Shown piece after piece: positions 5,782-8,834 of a stretch of 8,834 nucleotides of DNA. The number at the start of each line of letters is the position of its first letter. Position 1 is the first letter of the stretch. Source of the DNA: Candidatus Stygibacter frigidus (lineage in GTDB: Bacteria > Cloacimonadota > Cloacimonadia > Cloacimonadales > TCS61); NCBI GenBank assembly GCA_030765325.1, contig JAVCCT010000235.1, forward strand, positions 1 to 8,834, given 5' to 3'. The translations under genes were made by a program, and so were the position numbers. The notes under the pieces were generated by a model. The model saw only the letters and a list, made by a program, of their open reading frames with translations. It was not told where the DNA came from and ran no database searches.

Positions 5782-6515
5782 TCAAACTGGCAATAATCGG
5801 CTATGGTCAAATGGGTAAAATGATCGAGAAGCTGGCTGCCAACTATGATTTTGAAGTGGTGAGTAGAATAGACCCGCGTCTGGGTACTGAAATATGTCCT
5901 AAAGATTTGAATGATGCTGAGATTGCAGTAGAATTTACTCAGCCGGATACAGCTTTTGCTAATATATGCAAATGTGTGGAACTTGGTGTAAAAGTTGTGA
6001 GTGGTACAACAGGTTGGCATGAGCATCTGCTTAAGCTTAAGAATTTTGTGGCAGATAAAGGTGGCAGTGTGGTGTATGGTTCAAATTTTTCACCGGGGAT
6101 GAACAAATTTTATGAAATAGTACGTGCAGCAGCACAAATTATGAAAAATATGAAAGATTATGATGTTTATGGCTATGAAATGCATCATAAATATAAAAAG
6201 GATAGCCCATCTGGTACAGCAAAGAATCTGGCAAAGATATTGATCAATGAGTTGCCGCAGAAAGATAAGGTCATCTATGACAGCCTGCAGCGGATAAAAG
6301 CTGATGATGAGTTTCATTTTGCCAGTGTGCGGAGCGGAAATATTCCCGGAGAACATCGGATAGGATTTGATAGCGAATATGACAGCATAGAATTGCGTCA
6401 CACTGCACGCAGTCGAGAGGGACTGGCAGTAGGAGCATTACTGGCAGCAGCGTGGCTGAGCAATAAGCAGGGTTTATATGAATTCAAAGAAGTATTAGCC
6501 GGGGGTAAAGATTAA
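5778..6515 (+). CDS. dapB: 4-hydroxy-tetrahydrodipicolinate reductase (DapB)
   Basis: Reduces the 4-hydroxy-tetrahydrodipicolinate made by DapA with NAD(P)H, in the DAP/lysine pathway. From the ATG at 5778 it has 245 residues, shorter than the 273 of E. coli but usual for the compact DapB forms. Its nucleotide-binding loop is GYGQMGK (8-14) right after the N-terminal strand. VEFTQPD (51-57) and SGTTGW (75-80) complete the NAD(P)H domain. The catalytic signature EMHHKYKKDSPSGTA (134-148) holds the His136-His137 pair and Lys140, which align with E. coli His159, His160 and Lys163. SVRSGNIPGEH (173-183) and ELRHTARSREG (205-215) are the C-terminal tetramer and substrate-domain motifs. Start codon overlaps the peptidase stop; its stop overlaps the dapF start (TAATG). 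No key residue is missing. Confidence 0.95.
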   Translation: MIKLAIIGYGQMGKMIEKLAANYDFEVVSRIDPRLGTEICPKDLNDAEIAVEFTQPDTAFANICKCVELGVKVVSGTTGWHEHLLKLKNFVADKGGSVVYGSNFSPGMNKFYEIVRAAAQIMKNMKDYDVYGYEMHHKYKKDSPSGTAKNLAKILINELPQKDKVIYDSLQRIKADDEFHFASVRSGNIPGEHRIGFDSEYDSIELRHTARSREGLAVGALLAAAWLSNKQGLYEFKEVLAGGKD

Positions 6516-7288
6516 TGAAACTTGATTTTATCAAAATGACCGCTCAGGGTAATGACTATATTTACATTGACAGACGTAAAACAGCGCTTAATGATATAAA
6601 TATAAAGGAATTGGTACTCAGATTAAGTGATCGTCATTTTGGGATTGGCAGTGATGGAGTAGTATTTATGCATGCAAGCTCTGAAACTGATCTCAGAATG
6701 GAGATGTATAATGCCGATGGCAGCCGGGGCAAGATGTGTGGAAGTGCCCTCAGATCACTGATATATCTGCTTTCAATGGAAAAGCAGCAGCAGGAATATA
6801 CTGTCGCCACTGATAGTGGCTTTCGCAAAGGCTGGATTATTGGTGATAAAGGACTGGTAAAAGTGGAAATGGGAAAAGTGATGCAATATGACCAAATTGA
6901 GGATGAAGATGATTATATCTATCTGGTGAATGTTGGTAATCTTCATGCCGTGAAGATTTTTGATGATATGAGTGATTTGGATTTACTATCTGAGATAAAA
7001 AGGCAGGAGACTTTTCTGGAAGAGATAGCCCTAAACCATGAATTTGTAGAAATTTCAGATAGTGAAAGTATAAATATGCAGATCTACGAATTAGGCAGTG
7101 GTTTCACACTTGCCTGTGGAACAGGTGCTGTGGCAGGAGCGTATACATCTCGTCAGGAAGGAATGGTGCGAGGAGATGAGATCAAAGTGACTATGCCAGG
7201 CGGTGAAGTGATAGTAAAAATTGATTCTGAAGAAATCTATTTGACGGGAATAGTGAAAGAAGTTTTTAGAGGTATAATTGAAATATAG
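6515..7288 (+). CDS. dapF: Diaminopimelate epimerase-like protein (DapF), divergent substrate site
   Basis: DapF interconverts LL- and meso-diaminopimelate with a two-cysteine mechanism without cofactor. Of 257 residues (family about 270-280), both catalytic cysteines are present: Cys75 in NADGSRGKMCG and Cys201 in ACGTGA. Other kept signatures are AQGNDYIYID (10-19), HFGIGSDGVV (41-50), NADGS (66-70), Asn174 in ALNHEFVEI and the late MPGGE (227-231). Several substrate-contact positions differ from the usual consensus. CGNG after the first cysteine is CGSA, GNPH is GNLH (141-144), and ERGxGET before the second cysteine is ELGSGFT (192-198), losing the arginine that aligns with Arg209 of the Haemophilus enzyme. 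Position directly after dapB (1-base overlap) argues for DAP epimerase. A related racemase acting on another amino acid cannot be excluded. It overlaps the next gene by 11 bases. Confidence 0.85.
   Translation: MKLDFIKMTAQGNDYIYIDRRKTALNDINIKELVLRLSDRHFGIGSDGVVFMHASSETDLRMEMYNADGSRGKMCGSALRSLIYLLSMEKQQQEYTVATDSGFRKGWIIGDKGLVKVEMGKVMQYDQIEDEDDYIYLVNVGNLHAVKIFDDMSDLDLLSEIKRQETFLEEIALNHEFVEISDSESINMQIYELGSGFTLACGTGAVAGAYTSRQEGMVRGDEIKVTMPGGEVIVKIDSEEIYLTGIVKEVFRGIIEI
7268..7273 (+). promoter_or_regulatory. Ribosome-binding site supporting a TTG start
   Basis: AGAGGT inside the dapF 3' end lies 4-5 bases before the TTG at 7278. The first in-frame ATG, at 7299, has no such site and would lose the basic n-region of the signal peptide, so TTG is the better start. 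Confidence 0.55.
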
Positions 7289-7607
7289 TATTATTTTGAT
7301 GCTGATAGTGCTGCTGGCAGGTAGTAATTTGCATGGTCATGACTGGCTGGGTAAAGATAAAATTGCCCATTTCAGTTCGAGTATTGTGCTCACCTGCTGG
7401 TCAGTTGGTATGAGCGAAGATATTCTGGGAGAGAATAAATCTAACAGTAGGATAATGGGGTCAGGATTTACTTTGAGTCTGGGATTAGTGAAGGAAGGAT
7501 ATGATCGCTATATTCAGCATAAGAAATGGAGCTGGGAAGACCTTGTCTGGGATATGGCAGGCATTGCCGGTGGCTTGATATTAATAAATAATCAGATGAT
7601 TGAATAA
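7278..7607 (+). CDS. YfiM-like (DUF2279-type) small exported or membrane-associated protein
   Basis: The 109-residue product starts at a TTG codon, overlapping dapF by 11 bases. Residues 1-20 look like a Sec signal sequence (Lys at position 2, then ILMLIVLLAG), with likely cleavage near NLHG/HDWLG. No lipobox cysteine is visible, unlike the E. coli lipoprotein YfiM. The rest carries the pattern I associate with the YfiM/DUF2279 family: DWLGKDKIAHF (22-32), SLGLVKEGYD (about 67-76) and WSWEDLVWDMAG (about 84-95), followed by a Gly-rich hydrophobic end. The repeated Asp, Lys, His and Glu positions resemble a conserved polar site. The function of the family is, as far as I know, not established. 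Context between dapF and a rodZ-like gene suggests an envelope role. Family recognition is from memory, without a profile search. Confidence 0.7.
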   Translation: MKYSIILMLIVLLAGSNLHGHDWLGKDKIAHFSSSIVLTCWSVGMSEDILGENKSNSRIMGSGFTLSLGLVKEGYDRYIQHKKWSWEDLVWDMAGIAGGLILINNQMIE

Positions 7608-7618
7608 ACGAGGAAGTC

Positions 7619-8272
7619 ATGGAAGAAAAGGTAATTAAAACGGAAAAAAGTATCGGACAATATCTGAAATCAGTTCGGGAAGAAAATGAACTGTCGCTTA
7701 AAAAAATTGCAAAAAAGACATGTATCAGCGAAAAGTATCTTGCTGATGTGGAAGCGGATAATTTTGATAATATGGGCGGTCTTGGCTATGCAAAGGCAAT
7801 CACCGTGTCATATGCAAAAGCTATTGGTGCAAGTGATAAGCTGGTGCTGCAATTATTTAACAGCAAATATGTGAAACCTGTACCGCGCACCTTGTATAAA
7901 CGTGAGCAGCAGCCAAAAAAATTTATGATTCCCACCAGTGTATTTTCAATTTTGATCCTTATTATCCTGATCGTGGTTCTCACTTTGATAATCACAAAGC
8001 TTTACAAAAGTGGAGATATCAAGTTTCCTTTCCGCAATAAAGTAAAATCCTCTCAGGTAGAGAAGGCAAGCATAACTACACCAGCGGAGAAAAAGAGCGT
8101 CAGCATCTATGATAACCTAAAAGAAGAAACCCCAGAAGAGCAGATGAAAAATGCTGAATTGGGCAGTGTGAAAACTGTTCAGCTTGATCTATCTGCATTA
8201 CAGGACAGCACTGATTATGCTGATAAATATCTTTTTGAAGGAAAAGAATCTCCGTTTAATGTAAAAGAATAA
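7619..8272 (+). CDS. RodZ-like protein: N-terminal HTH, single membrane segment, short C-terminal part
   Basis: RodZ homologues link the MreB cytoskeleton to the membrane and help set rod shape. The 217-residue product begins with the HTH_25-type domain (about 11-80). IGQYLKSVREENELSLKKIAKK matches 'G..LR.ARE..GLSL..IA..T', CISEKYLADVEADNFDNM matches 'I...YL.AIE.g....l', and GYAKAITVSYAKAIGA matches 'Y.rGf.r.YAr.lG'. A basic stretch (KREQQPKK, 94-101) precedes one hydrophobic helix at about 104-127, so the HTH side is cytoplasmic by the positive-inside rule. The last 90 residues are charged and low in complexity, with no recognisable DUF4115 domain, so this is a shortened RodZ. GAGGA lies 4 bases before the ATG, 11 bases after the preceding gene. 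Its stop overlaps the next start (TAATG). A membrane-bound transcription regulator is the main alternative. Confidence 0.78.
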   Translation: MEEKVIKTEKSIGQYLKSVREENELSLKKIAKKTCISEKYLADVEADNFDNMGGLGYAKAITVSYAKAIGASDKLVLQLFNSKYVKPVPRTLYKREQQPKKFMIPTSVFSILILIILIVVLTLIITKLYKSGDIKFPFRNKVKSSQVEKASITTPAEKKSVSIYDNLKEETPEEQMKNAELGSVKTVQLDLSALQDSTDYADKYLFEGKESPFNVKE

Positions 8273-8834
8273 TGCGCTATCAAAAAATTAATTATGATTA
8301 TCTGCTGGAACGAGTAGAAAAGCCGGGGCGCTATACAAATTCTGAAGTTAATGCTTTTCATAAAGAGCCATCAATAGAAAAAGCATGTTTTTGTTTTGCC
8401 TACCCAGATGTATATGAAGTTGGATTTTCTCATCAGGGCATCAAAATATTATATGCGATATTAAATAAAGAATCAGACACGGTTGCAGATAGAGTTTTTG
8501 CTCCCTGGCCGGATATGGGCAGGGAACTCAAAAAGGAAGGAATATTACTTCCCTCTCTGGAATCCAGAGCTGCCATCAGAGATTTTGATGTGCTGGGATT
8601 TACGCTTCAAACTGAATTGACCTATACCAATATCCTATTCATGCTGGAACTGGCTGGGATATCAATATTAAGCAAAGACCGGTTAGAAGCTGAACCCTTG
8701 ATAATAGCAGGGGGACCGTGTGCCAGTAATCCTGAGCCTTTAGCAGATTTTATTGATGCCTTCCTGATTGGTGATGGCGAAGAAGCTATTCTGGAGATCA
8801 AAAATTGCCTTGTAGATAATCTATCTGCGAAAAG
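8272..8834 (+). CDS. B12-binding-type radical SAM protein, TIGR03960-like (5' part only)
   Basis: An open frame of 187 complete codons runs from the ATG at 8272, which shares its A with the preceding stop, to the window end. The visible part is the N-terminal cobalamin-binding-like domain. AYPDVYEVGFSHQGIKILY, then RVFAPWPDMGREL, then FDVLGFTLQTELTYTN, then IIAGGPCASNPEPLADFIDAF and LIGDGEEAI follow the order of the family recalled as TIGR03960 (YgiQ-like radical SAM proteins, often fused to or paired with a DUF2344 part). The radical SAM CxxxCxxC site lies beyond the window and cannot be checked. The reaction is unknown to me. In many genomes this gene sits just before ribonuclease G and ribosomal protein L21 genes, which might follow here. 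No clear Shine-Dalgarno sequence precedes it, so coupling to the rodZ-like gene is likely. Confidence 0.88.
   Translation, partial: MRYQKINYDYLLERVEKPGRYTNSEVNAFHKEPSIEKACFCFAYPDVYEVGFSHQGIKILYAILNKESDTVADRVFAPWPDMGRELKKEGILLPSLESRAAIRDFDVLGFTLQTELTYTNILFMLELAGISILSKDRLEAEPLIIAGGPCASNPEPLADFIDAFLIGDGEEAILEIKNCLVDNLSAK

Noticed and set aside
5412..6026. 204-residue open frame on the minus strand
   Set aside because: It lies antisense to the peptidase end and dapB, both strongly supported by motifs. Its translation is rich in His, Phe, Thr and Cys with no recognisable domain.

Overview
The window comes from a low-GC, diderm-type bacterium. It carries meso-diaminopimelate synthesis genes, a RodZ-like membrane protein, and the decayed end of a secreted protein with a fibronectin-III-like domain and a C-terminal sorting-type tail. 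That tail style, the patchily distributed bacterial GlnRS and the short intergenic repeats together suggest Candidatus Cloacimonadota or a relative. This placement is an inference from memory and was not tested by any search.

Layout. On the minus strand (about 1-3760) lies a translation-related block, transcribed right to left: gltX (glutamyl-tRNA synthetase), then glnS (glutaminyl-tRNA synthetase), then a GNAT N-acetyltransferase cut off by the window start. A perfect TTGACA hexamer lies upstream of gltX. The gaps between these genes hold short tandem repeats and two hairpin-forming inverted repeats. One repeat array supplies the last residues and the stop codon of gltX.

The middle (about 3780-4671) has no intact gene. 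It holds a minus-strand pseudogene (FnIII-like domain joined out of frame to the end of a sorting tail), bracketed by two arrays of the same 9-bp unit. A 362-base non-coding leader follows, ending in a possible promoter for the plus-strand operon.

On the plus strand (4672-8834) is a very compact operon: a PepT-like M20 peptidase, dapB, dapF, a YfiM-like (DUF2279-type) small exported protein, a RodZ-like HTH membrane protein, and the first 187 codons of a large B12-binding-type radical SAM protein. Neighbours overlap by 1-11 bases or are 11 bases apart, so translational coupling is likely. DapB and DapF make the DAP/lysine precursor used in peptidoglycan, and RodZ homologues organise MreB-directed wall growth. 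The operon therefore mixes wall-precursor synthesis with envelope and shape functions.

I see no obvious defence, mobile or otherwise novel system. The points most worth a second look are the substrate-site substitutions in DapF, the phased 9-bp arrays in one orientation around the minus-strand genes, the repeat-encoded GluRS C-terminus, and the deletion junction in the sorting-tail pseudogene.
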